Positions 1 through 10,710 of a stretch of 64,000 nt of DNA are shown piece after piece; positions within the stretch are counted from its first letter, which is position 1; each line of letters starts with the position of its first letter. The translations under genes were made by a program, and so were the position numbers. Where the stretch lies: contig JACVRA010000024.1 in assembly GCA_019828545.1 (NCBI GenBank), positions 310,001 through 374,000 on the forward strand, in the 5' to 3' direction. The stretch is from Paracamarosporium sp. OC-R06-R3 (Eukaryota; Ascomycota; Dothideomycetes; Pleosporales; Didymosphaeriaceae). The notes under the pieces are model-generated. The model was given only the letters and a program-made list of their open reading frames with translations. It was not told the origin of the DNA and ran no database searches.

Positions 1-395
1 TCATCCTTCGGTGCTGTGCCCATCCCACTATCTCCCAGCGGCCCGGGCCCTGCTGCATGTCTCCAGATAGCAGCCTCTCTGTTGGCCCGGGCCCAATCGC
101 TGCCTGCTCGCGGCCACGCATCCACCGTTAGCACGTCGATTAAGCACTCTTTGCACGTCCTGACCGGTGTAGCGGAGACTCAGTAGCCGTCCGTAAGCCT
201 TGGGCGAATAGCACCTCTGATATGCCGTGACGTCTGGCACAGGCACCGTACATACATATCGTCGTCCGCCTCGCCTCCACCGCCCAGCCCACGAGTACTG
301 GCCCTTCACCTGCAATCCCACAAGCCTTGTTTGCCTCCACGTCTCGCTCGTGTCTCTGTTTTCAGCTCCAGCCCGTGAACGTGCACACTAGCGCC
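1..395. other. Upstream region of the GNAT gene
   Basis: No coding region could be supported here. Short frames exist on the minus strand but lack a protein-like composition or splice continuation. The stretch directly precedes the start codon at 396 and presumably holds the promoter and 5' leader of that gene. Confidence 0.4.
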
Positions 396-1611
396 ATGCC
401 CTCGGTACTCCCCCTGCCCGTTGTCGATGGCGTACGCTTGGCTACCCCAGAAGATCTGGCCAGGATCGCAACCGTTGCAGCGGCTGGCTTCTATAATTCA
501 CCAACCTTCCATTATCAGCGTATCCACCATGCTGCCTATCCCGACGACACACTCCTGTAAGCATTCCGCATCGTACATTCTCGCATTTGCCAGCAGCCCA
601 GCCAATCCCGGCACCATGGTCCTCAGAGCCTTCTGTTGCAACTTTACTGCAACGGCTTCGCTGATTGCTAATCTTGCTTTCTGATGTCGAGTGGGGTGCT
701 AATCTTCACCCGCAAGGGTGTAGATCATACTGGAGCGAGTATAACCATGACATTAAAGATCCCACGAGCGTCGTGCTTGTTGCCGAAGATACCATAGATG
801 AGACTGAAGAGGCCCATGTGTACCCAGCTTTGAAGAAAGCTGTCGCATATAGCGCTGCTCCTAGCTCATTGGGGGCTAGGATAGTCGTCGGGGTGGCCAG
901 TGTTGACATCAAGCCGGGTTCTTCTTATACAGGGCTGTTTCAACCTACGTGTGAGCTTATCAGCACATCACGTTAAGGTTTAGCTTTAAGGCTGACCAGA
1001 CCAAGACTCCACGGACCAGACGGAATCCCGAACCATTCCACCCAATCCCAATCGCGACTTTTCCAGAGAGCGAGTCCGGACATACAACGAAGCCACCGGC
1101 CCGGCAAAGGATAAGTGTGTGGATTTCGAACGGGCCTCGTCTGATGCTAACCGTGGTACAGATATCTCCGAGGGCAGATGAGGCTGAGTACCCTTGCTGT
1201 GCACCCGTAAGTCGTAGATAGCTTCGAGTCGAGGGCAGTAGGTAGCGACTGACTTGGCCAGTGCATACTGGCGCCGTGGCCATGCCACGCGGCTTGTCAG
1301 TTGGTGTACACGTCTCGCGGATCTCGATGGGGTACCTGTGGTAAGATCGGCTCCCTGGTCTCGGCCAGTCCATGAATCCCTGATTTAGATCCAAACAGGG
1401 AATATCTGCCGTACCTCAAGGAGCGGTCATCGCCGCAAGAGCCGGTTTCGAAGAACGGGAAGTTGTTCGTGTGGTGCGTTCGGACCTGCATCAGGAGCGG
1501 TCCTCAGTGCATGGTCCCAAAGCTGCAGACGTGAAGTTGTGGGTCGCGGTCCGCCTCCCGTCTGGGACCCCAGTATCAGGGGACAGCGCCACGAGCCCTG
1601 AGTGTCAGTAA
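396..1611 (+). CDS. GNAT-family N-acetyltransferase, six exons
   Basis: Exons 396-556, 724-950, 1000-1114, 1162-1206, 1262-1340 and 1399-1611 join in phase to a 279-residue protein. All donors are GT and all acceptors AG, and several introns have a CTAAC-like branch site (for example before 1162). The N-terminus contains the segment LATPEDLARIA, which opens the fold. The acetyl-CoA region follows after the central beta strands, read as RGQMRLSTLAVHP then AYWRRGHATRLV near residues 172-195, matching the R/Q-x-x-G-x-G/A loop of GNAT enzymes. It ends with AARAGFEEREVVRV, the usual last strand. Family knowledge says such proteins move an acetyl group from acetyl-CoA to an amine; the substrate is not visible. 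It stands alone, with no obvious partner gene nearby. The splice model restores a continuous domain, which supports it strongly. Confidence 0.85.
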
Positions 1612-2695
1612 GGTTCATTAGTTTGCTGACCGGTGAAGAGCTTGGATCGTTGACTGCTGCTGCCGACCGTGTTGATTACTTGAAGATGGGCTGGGCGTCG
1701 TTTCTCTCCCCTCGTTATACACTCAAGGCAGTCGCGACCGAGTCCCGTACCCGCACGGGGCGAATGGCGCAACTACGCGAACTGCTTCATCTTGGATTTC
1801 TCATTATATTTCTCTCGCCCTGGGGCGAAATGCTGCTTGCACGGAGCATGCAGCGATGTACCCTGCATAACAAACCTACACAATCAGATTACAAGTCAGC
1901 ATGTGGCGCAATTGTTCCAAATCACTCATTGCCCAAGGTTACGGGGCTTCGGTCCCTCCGGTATCAGAGACAAGACAGTTCTGGTACTGCTTGAGAATCT
2001 TACCTTTCCGATAACGTGAGATACCTGTACTGCGAAGAATATTTTCAACAACCACGGCACTCGTACGATAGGCGCTCTTCTTGGCGACGTAAGAGCATGC
2101 CGAGCAAGCCACCGGTGTAAATGCGACAAAGGTAATCAGAGGGCTTGCATTATGCTTTACTCTTACTGCATAATTTGTCTTGTGCATTGATGTTGTGGCT
2201 TATACTGATCCTTTGAGCTTATCACAAATACCGGTGTGGACACGGATCGTCGACCTACGATATGCCGTTAGGCAAGCATTTCTCTGGGATAGTTCTATGA
2301 GATTCGCCAACTGCACAGTTATTTTATGCGCCTTCGTGCACGGGAAAATAAATTCGTGCCACATAAAATCCCGTTTGAATTTTTCAGCAGATATCACCAT
2401 GACAACCGCTGGGATCTCGATAATCTGAAGGATCAACTTTCCCAGGCAATCATTTTCTTCCACTTGCAACGCGTTGAGATACCACAGTTCATTCACCTAG
2501 CCTTCTAACTGTTCTCACAGTGGCAGTCATCCTTACACTCATTCTCACTTTCGAGTTCAACTTCGATAAGACCAACACAAAGTGAATCCAACACCGCGCA
2601 AGGCTAACCTTCCTATTCATCCATCCTAACAACCTCTACACTCGATCGAAAAATATGCCAACCCCCACAAACGTGCAACAACATCTTCAACGCGT
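1612..2695. other. Stretch without a supported gene
   Basis: Open frames of 60-130 codons lie on both strands (for example 2200-2496 minus and 2326-2508 plus). None carries a recognisable motif, and they overlap each other in conflicting frames. Some frames look mildly protein-like, so a decayed gene is possible, but I cannot assemble one. Confidence 0.35.
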
Positions 2696-3463
2696 CTATT
2701 TTTTCGCTTTCTTCTTCTCTCCACCCTCATCCTGTCCCTCGCCCTCTCCAACACCACCACTCTTCCTTTTTCCAGCTACCCTTGCACTCTTCCTCGTCCC
2801 CTCGACTGGTGCCTTCTCCTTTTTCCCACCCGTCGCAGTCTTTTTTGGCCTCCCCGCGGCCTTCTTCCCCTCGGTCGACCCAGCAGGTTTGGCCTTCTTC
2901 GCGGTATTCGCCTTCGGCTTCTCATTCTCCTTATCCTCCTGCACTTCTTCATTGTCGTCCTGCTCGGGAGACGGTGACTCGGGCTTTTCCTCTACTTTCT
3001 TCTCCTCGCTCTTCTTCTTGCCTGAGGACTTGGGCTGCGGTGTGCCCTTCTTGGGCTCGTTCTTGGTTCCCGGGGCGTTTTCGTACCCGCCGCCGCGCTT
3101 TTCGTATTCCTTGGAGAGTTTCGAGGCCTGAACATCGTCAGCATGCAACGTTAACGCTTGAAGACGAGAAGTAAAGCACTATAGACACAATGCAATCGCA
3201 ATGAGGGAATTGGAGCAATCCCAACTAGACTGAAGCCCCAACCTCTTCCTGCGTAGTCGACTCGAGGCAAGAATTCGATACAAGCATCAACCATTCGAAT
3301 AACAATCCAATCATGCGACATCAACTGCAAACGAGAACCCTCATACCTTCCACGCACTCCACTGCCCCTTCCCGCCCCCATCTTTATTCGTCTCATTCTT
3401 AACATCCTCCTTAACCTTCTCCCTCAACTTGGGATCCGTCGGTTTTCCCTTGCTAGACGGCAT
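2696..3463 (-). CDS. Lysine-rich nuclear-type protein with AT-hook
   Basis: Two exons, 3347-3463 and 2696-3127, give 182 residues starting MPSSKGKPTDPKLREKVK. The first 55 residues are a conserved-looking block with the segments QWSAWKASKLSKEYEKRGG. The rest is low-complexity, rich in Lys, Glu and Pro. KKAAGRPKK, about two thirds of the way along, carries the GRP core of an AT-hook, which binds the minor groove of AT-rich DNA. Several basic clusters (KKKSEEKK, KRKSGG) could serve as nuclear signals. The function is not known to me; a chromatin-associated role is an inference from composition. The start is the first ATG after the upstream gap, and the donor (GTATGAG) and acceptor (TTCAG) are canonical. 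Confidence 0.75.
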
Positions 3464-3982
3464 TTCCGCAGCGCGTTCGCGTTCTCTAAAACCCCAGAGA
3501 GTGTAGTAAAGATGTTTCTTTTAATCTGTTGCCGGCAAGATCTGGTTTGTCTAGCGACAACTTCGAGCACGCGTCACAAGTTATGTACCAGCATAGCGCG
3601 TTTGTCGCTGGCGCGCCGTGCAACAATGACATCACGACTAACCTGCCAAAATGCGCCCAAGCAACGAAAGATCAACAACATAAACCCAAAAACCTGGGAC
3701 GCGTGCTAGCGCGCCATTTCGATCAGATAGTCGAAACACAGAGATCTACAAGCGTGCTTTGTGCGTCATCGCCAGATGGAAAGCAATCAGCGGCGAAAGT
3801 GCTATTGGCTCCATGGAAATTACAACAAACATGCACGCACATGCACAAATCGGCACTACGATACCAAATTGTATCAATTCTTGGGTCCTTATCATCAATA
3901 CTTCTACAAGCCATACATTGCTAATTCACATCATTCCTTTTATTGCATGACACTATGCTCAAACGTCTCATATTGTTCCCCG
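3464..3982. other. Intergenic gap: promoter of the AT-hook gene and 3' side of SEC31
   Basis: Both flanking genes are on the minus strand, so this stretch must hold the SEC31 3' end and the promoter of the AT-hook gene. Overlapping short frames on both strands look like chance. Confidence 0.4.
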
Positions 3983-6900
3983 CTAATGCGGCGTGCTCTT
4001 GCTGAACTGAATCAAACGTTTCACACCGATCTACAGATTGTTAGTTAAGGACCATCAGTGTGCAAAATTGGAACCTACCATCCAGTTGCTCCCCTCTTCC
4101 GTCTTGTTCGTCATCAAGTCAGTAAACAGCGCTATTGCCTGATCATACTGCCTAGCTTGGATATGTCCCGCAAGCTCGTTCATCTCCTGAATTGTGTCCG
4201 GCTTGAGCAAGTCATCGTTATTCAAGTGATCGAAGAGAATGTTCAACCGTTTTTCGGTATCCGCAACATGGGCCTTGAAGTTGGCTGGAGCTTTGGCTTT
4301 CACGCGCTGCATGTCCGCATTGAGAATTTCGTAGATGGGACGGGATGCATCGGGAATGTGAGACCGGTCACCGGGGGCTATTATCTTATTAGCAAAGGAA
4401 TCATCATTAAAACCATGAAATGTAAGACGTACGGTGCTTAGGCGCAGCAGAGGCTGCTCTCTGTGAAGAAGCTGTCCCAGGACGTGAATCCGGCCTTGGA
4501 GGACCCGCTTGGGGCGGACCTCCTAGAGGAGGGCCAGCTCGGGGCGGGCCTTGCGGCGGACCCCGTGGAGGTGGTGCGGCCGCCTGGGGTGGTGCTTGCG
4601 CAGATGGTGCCGGAGCGTATGGAGACGCTGCTGGGGAATAAGGCGAGGGGCCACCGAACTGGGTTGGTGGTGGCGCAACCTGCCGTTGCGGGGGCATACC
4701 TGCTGGCGGGCCGGAAGGTACCGATCCAGGCGCTGGAGCGTAACGATTGGAAGGGGGAGCGGTAGATGGAGGAGGATTATAAGGCGAGGTGCCGCGGGGA
4801 ACAGGAGGCTGTTGTGGGGGAGCGAAGCTTGATGGCGGCGGGGTGTATGCATTGGATGGTTGTGATGGAGCGTACGGGCTAGGCACAGAAGCCGCAGAAG
4901 TCGGCGGTGACGAGATACGCGGTGGTCCTTGCGGAGGTCCCTTCGGCGGCGGCGGAGGAGTCGGTCTCGATGTGGGAGGATACATCGGCGAAGGGCCTCC
5001 AGAGAATGTTTGAGGGGGACCAGCCAGGCCCTGCTGAGCTGGGAAAGGAGAGTTGACAGCGTTGAGAGGAGTTGCACGACGTGATGCTGGTTTTGGTGGG
5101 GCGAAAAAGTTATCGGGCGTATCGTTCCAGTTAGGAATGCTCTTTTGGGTAGCGGCAGGTGGTACTGATGGGGAGCTGGCAAAGTTACGTGGAGGTGGTG
5201 CAATAGGGTTCGCTTGAGGAGGCTGATATCCGCCGAAACTGCTAGGTTGAGGGATGGACGGGGCGCTTGGCTGGTAGCCCGCAGGAGTATAGGCATTTCG
5301 ACTTTGTGCCGGAGTATAAGATGGTACAGCTGCCTGTGCTTGGGCCGATAGAGGGTTGACAGGTGTATACTGAGAGCTGGGTTGTTGCGACGGAGTGGCA
5401 ACGGGTACCGGCGCAGGCGGTTGCGCTTGATATGTAGGCACCACGCGCGAGCCACGCTGAGCAGGAGTAGCTTGGGTTTGTCGTTGAGTTGTCGATTGCG
5501 GTGCCGCTTTTCTCGTCGCCTTCTTGACCCTATCCCTTGCCACGTCTGCCGCGGGATACTTTGCGGGTAGCAGATCTAGGTACTTCTCGGCGATGGACAG
5601 TTTGCCATGTGCAGAGGCGATGTCGGCGTATTCAACATACTTTGCGTATAGCGGACCGAGCTTCCAGTCCGATTCTTTTTGTTGTTCCGCATCTTGAAAC
5701 TTGGTAACTTGCCTGAAAACAGTAACCTTTTCAATGAAATCCTGCAGAGATCGGGCATGAATAGCGAAGCTAGTATCACTAGTAGAGTTCTCCACGTTTG
5801 TGGCTTCGTTCTCTTGCAGTTCCTGCGCCCAATTGACAACAACCTTTTCAAGCTTAGCACCCGCAAGGTAACAGAAAGAGGCGTCTTTCCGGTAGGACTC
5901 TGTTTCTTCGGTAATCGCTTCTTCTAATCGATCACCGAGTGCTTCGCAGAGATCGGGGAAGTCGTTCTTATCAGCGTAGGTGCAAAGTGTGACCATGACT
6001 TCCTTCCAGTCCTTCAGGTCAGCGTTATAGACCACATCCCAAAGGTTGTTTCCGACAATTGAGGCTAACAGTCGAGTGTAATTGGGACCGTCCGTCTGCT
6101 TTTTGAAGTACGCTGCTCGTGCCTTCGCAATGCACTTCTCTCCACCACAAATGGCGATCATGAAGGCATCAGATAGCCTGTTTTCTTTCAAAGCAATGTC
6201 CACTGCCTTCTCGAAAGAGCCCTGCATAAGCGCCTGAGTAATCTGCTTGTCGGCAGGTGATTCTGAGCCAGAGTAGATCGAAAACGGATTGTTCGTCTTT
6301 GCTCCCTTGGACGCAGCCAGATCGGACAAAAAGTTGCCTCCTTCGTTTGACTGGTCAAAGAAGGAAGCTCCTTCTTCCTCTGCGCCATCGGTTGCTGCTG
6401 GTTCCTTCTTCTCTTCAGCTGATTCATCTTCTTCGGTGCCCGTGAAGCCCAAGTATTCGATAAGGTGGTTCCGCGGACTGTCGGAAATGAGGGTCTCGAT
6501 GACCTTCCAATCAGCCTTCTCTTCATCCGTGCTTGCTTTCGCAATCTTGGATTCACAGATCGCGGCAAGATCGCCTTGCGCCAAAGTCTTCGCAAACTCC
6601 TCGCTTGCTGCGCCGATGTCTGAATCTGCCTCGAAAGCGGATATGCTGACCTTGGATTTGCCTTCTGCAATGCCAAATCTCACTAGCTTACCACCAAATC
6701 CAAACGACACACCCGCGCGCCGTCGTAGCCACTTAGGAGGTGTCTTCAAGGAGAAAGAAGCGCCTTGCGGTTCTACGTGTGTCTTAGAGAAGAAGTCCTC
6801 ACCATCCAGTGCTTGTGAAGTCGACTTTGTTTGCTCGGCTCCGGCTCCGGTGTTTTGGAGAGACTGAATGCCAATCTTGCCGTCAAACGATGCAGTGGCG

Positions 6901-7950
6901 AGCAAGTTCGGGTTGGAGGGATTGAAGGCCGTCTGGAAGGTCCAGTTCGTCACAACAGGGAATTCACCAAGATACTCGCCAGTGTGTGGGTTCCAAGCGA
7001 TCGTCCGGTTGTCCTTGCCAGCTGACAGAAGAATATCACTATCCTGCACACACCACGATAACGAAAGCACGCCCTGATCGTGGGCTTGGAGGGTCTTCTC
7101 TGGAGCGTTCGAGTTTCGGAGATCCCACACCAGTACCAATGGGTTCTGGTCTGTAGGAATGGCCGTTACTAGCCTTGTAGGAACCTCTGGGTCCCATGAT
7201 ACCGAGCTCACTGATTTTCTGCCAAAGTTGTTCAATGTGAGATTCTCCTTCTTTCCTTTCACATCCCAGACGGTGACAAAGCCCCCGCTACTGCCTGTTG
7301 CAAGAATGTGCGCAACTTTCTTATTCCAGTCTAGCGAGGTGTACTCGTCTGGGTTCGCGCCTGCCTTGCCCAAGCGAAACGATTTCGATTGATCGTCGAG
7401 ATCGTGGATGTACAGCTCGCCCTTTGCGCCAGCGGAGGCGAGAATGTTCGGTCGGAATGGGTTGAACTGGATAGCCTGAATGGGCCCGGTGTGCTTGTCA
7501 ATCTGCTCGATGAGCGCATCGCTATGAGTCGTTAGCACTCATGCGATTGTGTACATGAGAAGGGCATTCGTACCTTTCTCCCTTTTGTAGCTTCTCCGCA
7601 TCCCACAACACCAGTGCCCCGCTATCCAACGCGCCCGCTATTATACCTCGGGGGTATGATTCGCTCGGCTGACTCCAGGCAATACCGTTGAATCTGTGCT
7701 TTCTGAGTCTAGTCCTCGCTTTTTGTGCTTGTTCGCCCTACCTCGAATCTACATTAACAGTAGCGACAGGCTGTAACTCAATGCCCTGGTCTGCGCTGTC
7801 CAAATTGAGCTCCCAGAGCTCCAACGTGGTATCATTTGAAAAGTCTGCATCGACAGCGCCAGCCTTCGTGCCCGTAGCGATCAATGGCTGCGTAGGACCA
7901 GGCGACCAGGCGAATGTGGCCGTTCTGGGTATTTCTCGGAGACGGACCAT
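3983..7950 (-). CDS. SEC31: SEC31, outer COPII coat subunit
   Basis: Five exons (7742-7950, 7574-7693, 4433-7521, 4079-4377, 3983-4030) give 1254 residues, the usual size of fungal Sec31. The N-terminal third consists of WD40 repeats (visible WD/WN endings such as [14 protein letters not shown] and LVWDLRN), forming the propeller that binds Sec13 and builds COPII cage edges on vesicles leaving the ER. An alpha-helical region follows, with an acidic linker ([11 protein letters not shown]). A roughly 330-residue Pro/Gln/Ser-rich segment comes next, which in Sec31 binds Sec23/Sar1 and drives GTP hydrolysis. A helical C-terminus closes the protein ([13 protein letters not shown], ending [14 protein letters not shown]). 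The last coding exon is only 48 nt. It is divergent from the RRM gene, with about 330 bp between the two starts. Confidence 0.95.
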
Positions 7951-8278
7951 GGCGGCGGTCGCTCGCAGCTGTCAGGCCAGACAAGCAAGGTTCTGGTGTG
8001 TAAATTTGGGAGACAGCGACAAGAGAAGTCAGGGGTGGTATATGAGAGAGGAGGGAGGGAGGCGAGAGGCGGGATGTGTCTGGACTTGGGGCGATAACCT
8101 TAGGCAGCTTCACCATCAACATCCACCTGTCCTTCCTGCCATCATCGCGGACTTGGCAAGCACGACCCGTATTTGTGGGCCAGTCACGTGGCATTTTCGT
8201 CTGCGCGTACCACCGTATACCAATAAGCAGTTGCATCGCGCGTCAACACCCACGCACTACAGCTTACACGATTAAACG
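7951..8278. promoter_or_regulatory. Bidirectional promoter, SEC31 / RRM gene, with CACGTG
   Basis: This 328-bp gap separates two divergent start codons, so both promoters must lie in it. A palindromic CACGTG (E-box) sits at 8185-8190, about 90 bp before the RRM start. In fungi CACGTG is bound by bHLH factors; which factor acts here is unknown. Confidence 0.5.
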
Positions 8279-8792
8279 ATGGCAGACACCTCACGATTAA
8301 AGGCGACCGTATTTGTCGGTGGTCTCGACCATGCCGTGACGCAGCAAACCCTATATCACGCCTTCTTGCCGTTTGGCGACATCGTAGAAGTCAACCTACC
8401 CAAACCGGAAGCGCCATCCTCTAGTGACCCCCATCGAGGTTTTGGCTACGTGGAGTTCGAGACGGCCGGGGATGCAGCGGACGCCATCGACAACATGGAC
8501 AGGAGCGAGCTCTACGGCCAGGTCATCAAAGTTGCGGCTGCCAAGCCCCAGAAGGATGCAAGTGAAGGTTTGGGTAGCAAGACGGCGATCTGGGAGCAGG
8601 TACGTTATTCTCCCGCGAGGTTGATAGAGAGGTGTTCTAATGCAAATATAGGAGGGCTGGATAGCAAAACATGCTGTGAGCGAAGAAGATCGACAGGCGG
8701 CTCAGCAGGCACCTGCAGCTTCAGAAGATGGTGCCATGGACCCTATGCAAGGCCTCGAGGGACTCGACGAGGCTGGCCCAAAGCCGGCTTAA
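8279..8792 (+). CDS. RRM protein of the cyclophilin-E/Cyp33 type, without an isomerase domain
   Basis: Exons 8279-8599 and 8652-8792 give 153 residues. One RNA-recognition motif spans about residues 9-90: RNP2 is seen as TVFVGGL and RNP1 as RGFGYVEF, with the usual strand and helix spacing. The wording (HAFLPFGDIVEVNLPKP) is that of the RRM of cyclophilin E, which in animals is fused to a peptidyl-prolyl isomerase. Here the second exon ends after a short acidic tail (GLDEAGPKPA) and no isomerase follows, so it is a stand-alone RRM. Splicing-related RNA binding in the nucleus is an inference from that family. Confidence 0.88.
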
Positions 8793-9189
8793 GATGGGTT
8801 TCTTTTCTGTTTCGACTTATGGCTATGAAATCCTGTATGTCTGCAAAAGTGATCGGGCGCAACGGATGACGGGAATTCGGGTTATGATACCACATTTTCA
8901 TTTCAATACATGACAAGCTGTATACAAGACTGGCGTTAGAGCACGAAGATATAGTCCTATTTGTCGTGTCTGTTCGGGTTAAACGATCGTAAGCTCAAAC
9001 CTATCAAAATATCACGCCACACGAGAACTCTGACCAAAAAATTGGCGTAGGATATATGCCAGACATATGAAAGTCATGCTTGATTCTCTAGCACAATGCC
9101 AATTCAACCTGTCCTTAGATTTGTACAAAGGGCTTTCCCCCAGCCCAGCTACCCCACCTTTATTGTTGCTCTCAGCTAGTCCCATACAT
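8793..9189. other. Intergenic region between convergent genes
   Basis: The RRM gene and the MLRQ gene end towards each other here. The stretch must hold both 3' ends; I see no gene in it. Confidence 0.45.
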
Positions 9190-9702
9190 CTAGTTTCCAG
9201 CCTGCCTCTTGAGGCGGAGAGTCTTGTCGACCGCGAGCTTCCGGCCGAGCGAGAAGACGGCGGCGCCGACAGCGACCCTAAATGGCATCAGCCCACACAA
9301 TGTCGTAACCGAGGGAACGTTAAGCTTACGCAAGGACAACGCCTGCAATCCGTTAGCTATTACTTTCCCGTTGTCGAGTAGCAGCATATACATACCAAGA
9401 GGAATCAACTCAGCGGGAATCTTCTTCAGCTGGCGCAGGCGTTGAGAGACGCCGTGAGCTGCCATGTCCGGATCAGTTCTTTTGCTCCCCAGAATCCGCT
9501 CTAGCGGGCCAATTGCTTACCAGACTGCTCCTCTTTCTGCGTCAAGTCAGCTCCTTTTCTAAGTCCCTCAATAGAAGCTTGGCGGACATACCGGCACAGG
9601 CTTCATCATGCGGGCGGTTTGGCGCATGTACATCGGGGCCGACTGGCGCATGAACATCATCCGGGTGGGCTGCATGGCCCTGACGCTGGTGGCTTTGAAC
9701 AT
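9190..9702 (-). CDS. MLRQ/NDUFA4-like respiratory subunit built from tiny exons
   Basis: Five exons (9592-9702, 9521-9536, 9396-9458, 9330-9342, 9190-9277) join in phase to 96 residues. Exons two and four are only 16 and 13 nt. With the 13-nt exon the membrane segment reads LIPLGVVLAVAVGAAVFSLG, followed by RKLAVDKTLRLKRQ. This is the pattern of the B12D/MLRQ family: a PxELxPL entry, one transmembrane helix and a DKTLRL end. The first 37 residues are rich in Met, Arg and Gln with no acids, as expected of a mitochondrial targeting signal. Family knowledge: MLRQ was first called a complex I subunit, and its mammalian form NDUFA4 was later assigned to cytochrome c oxidase. Here it is divergent from a complex IV subunit gene 272 bp away. 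Confidence 0.85.
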
Positions 9703-9974
9703 GGTGCTTGGAATTGATCGGGTGGTAGAGTGGAGAGTCCGCGTGCAGCGTTGGGTCGAAGGGTGTAGAGGTTGGGGAACGTTTAAACGTCACACGTCGT
9801 TTGAGGATGCAGGAGCTCCAGGACGGAAAACGCCGAGCCGCTAAGCCGACAAAGCGCAATCGAACCACTCCTCACTGGCAGCATCGCTAACCTCGTCTCA
9901 CACCCGTCACCCACTCTCCGCGCAGCCATTGCCCTCCCACAACCGCCCAAAACACACGCATAACCACCGCAATC
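9703..9974. promoter_or_regulatory. Bidirectional promoter between two respiratory subunit genes
   Basis: The start codons of the MLRQ-like gene (9702, minus) and COX12/COX6B (9975, plus) are 272 bp apart, so one short region must serve both. It is C-rich towards the COX12 start. I did not identify a specific factor site. Confidence 0.5.
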
Positions 9975-10710
9975 ATGTCCGACGAGGAGACCGAGACCAA
10001 GCCCTTCAAGTTCGTTACTGGTACGCGCTGTCCCGCCCGCACACCCCGAGAGCTATGCTAACCTGACCGACAGCCGGTACGCCACCCACCAAGCTCTCGC
10101 GAAGCTCCCAGCAGCTCCCCGCGAGCTTCGCACGCCCTCCTGTTGAGCTGGGGACCTTGTGCGAGCAGAGTTGCTAACGGCCTAGGCTTCGACGCCCGCT
10201 TCCCGAACCAGAACCAGACCAAGCACTGCTGGCAGAACTACGTCGACTACCACAAGTGCATCACTGCCAAGGGCGAGGACTTCGCGCCCTGCCGCCAGGT
10301 ACGGAATATCCAAGGCCGGCATTGGCGTGCCCTGGAGCTAACGTGCGGATGCAGTTCCTCCTTGCCTACCGATCGCTCTGCCCGAACGGCTGGACACAGC
10401 GATGGGACGATCAGCGTGGTACGTACTTGTTCTCTTGTTCTTGCAGCACATAGTGAGTGGGCGGACATTCTGGGCGCCCTCACAGCCCGAGAGAGTTGTG
10501 GTGAAGCTCGGTTCTCGCGCTCACTTCCTCTTACCCTTGGGTCCACCATGATAAGAACTCTGGGCATGATGTTGCCTCTCATATGCCTAAAAGGTGCTGC
10601 TCAAGCAGCCACAGTTATCTGGAACCAATCAATGTGCCGTGGAGTAAGAAGGACGATAGCTGACTGCGTACACAGAGAAGGGCATCTTCCCGTGCAAGCT
10701 CGACCAGTAA
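9975..10710 (+). CDS. COX12: Cytochrome c oxidase subunit VIb (COX6B/COX12)
   Basis: Supported exons are 9975-10020, 10186-10298, 10355-10418 and 10676-10710, giving 85 residues. A further 3-nt exon (10074-10076, CCG) is flanked by two complete introns; with it the protein is 86 residues and reads FVTAGFDARFP instead of FVTGFDARFP. The twin cysteine signature is intact: C-x9-C in [13 protein letters not shown] and C-x10-C in [13 protein letters not shown]. These cysteines form disulphides in the intermembrane space through Mia40. The protein caps complex IV on that side and contacts the second monomer. There is no N-terminal presequence, as is normal for this subunit. The last intron (257 nt) is unusually long for the window. 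Confidence 0.93.

Noticed and set aside
4523..5455. 310-codon minus-strand frame
   Set aside because: It lies over the Pro-rich part of SEC31 in another frame; the composition (His/Leu/Arg-rich) is that of a frame shadow.
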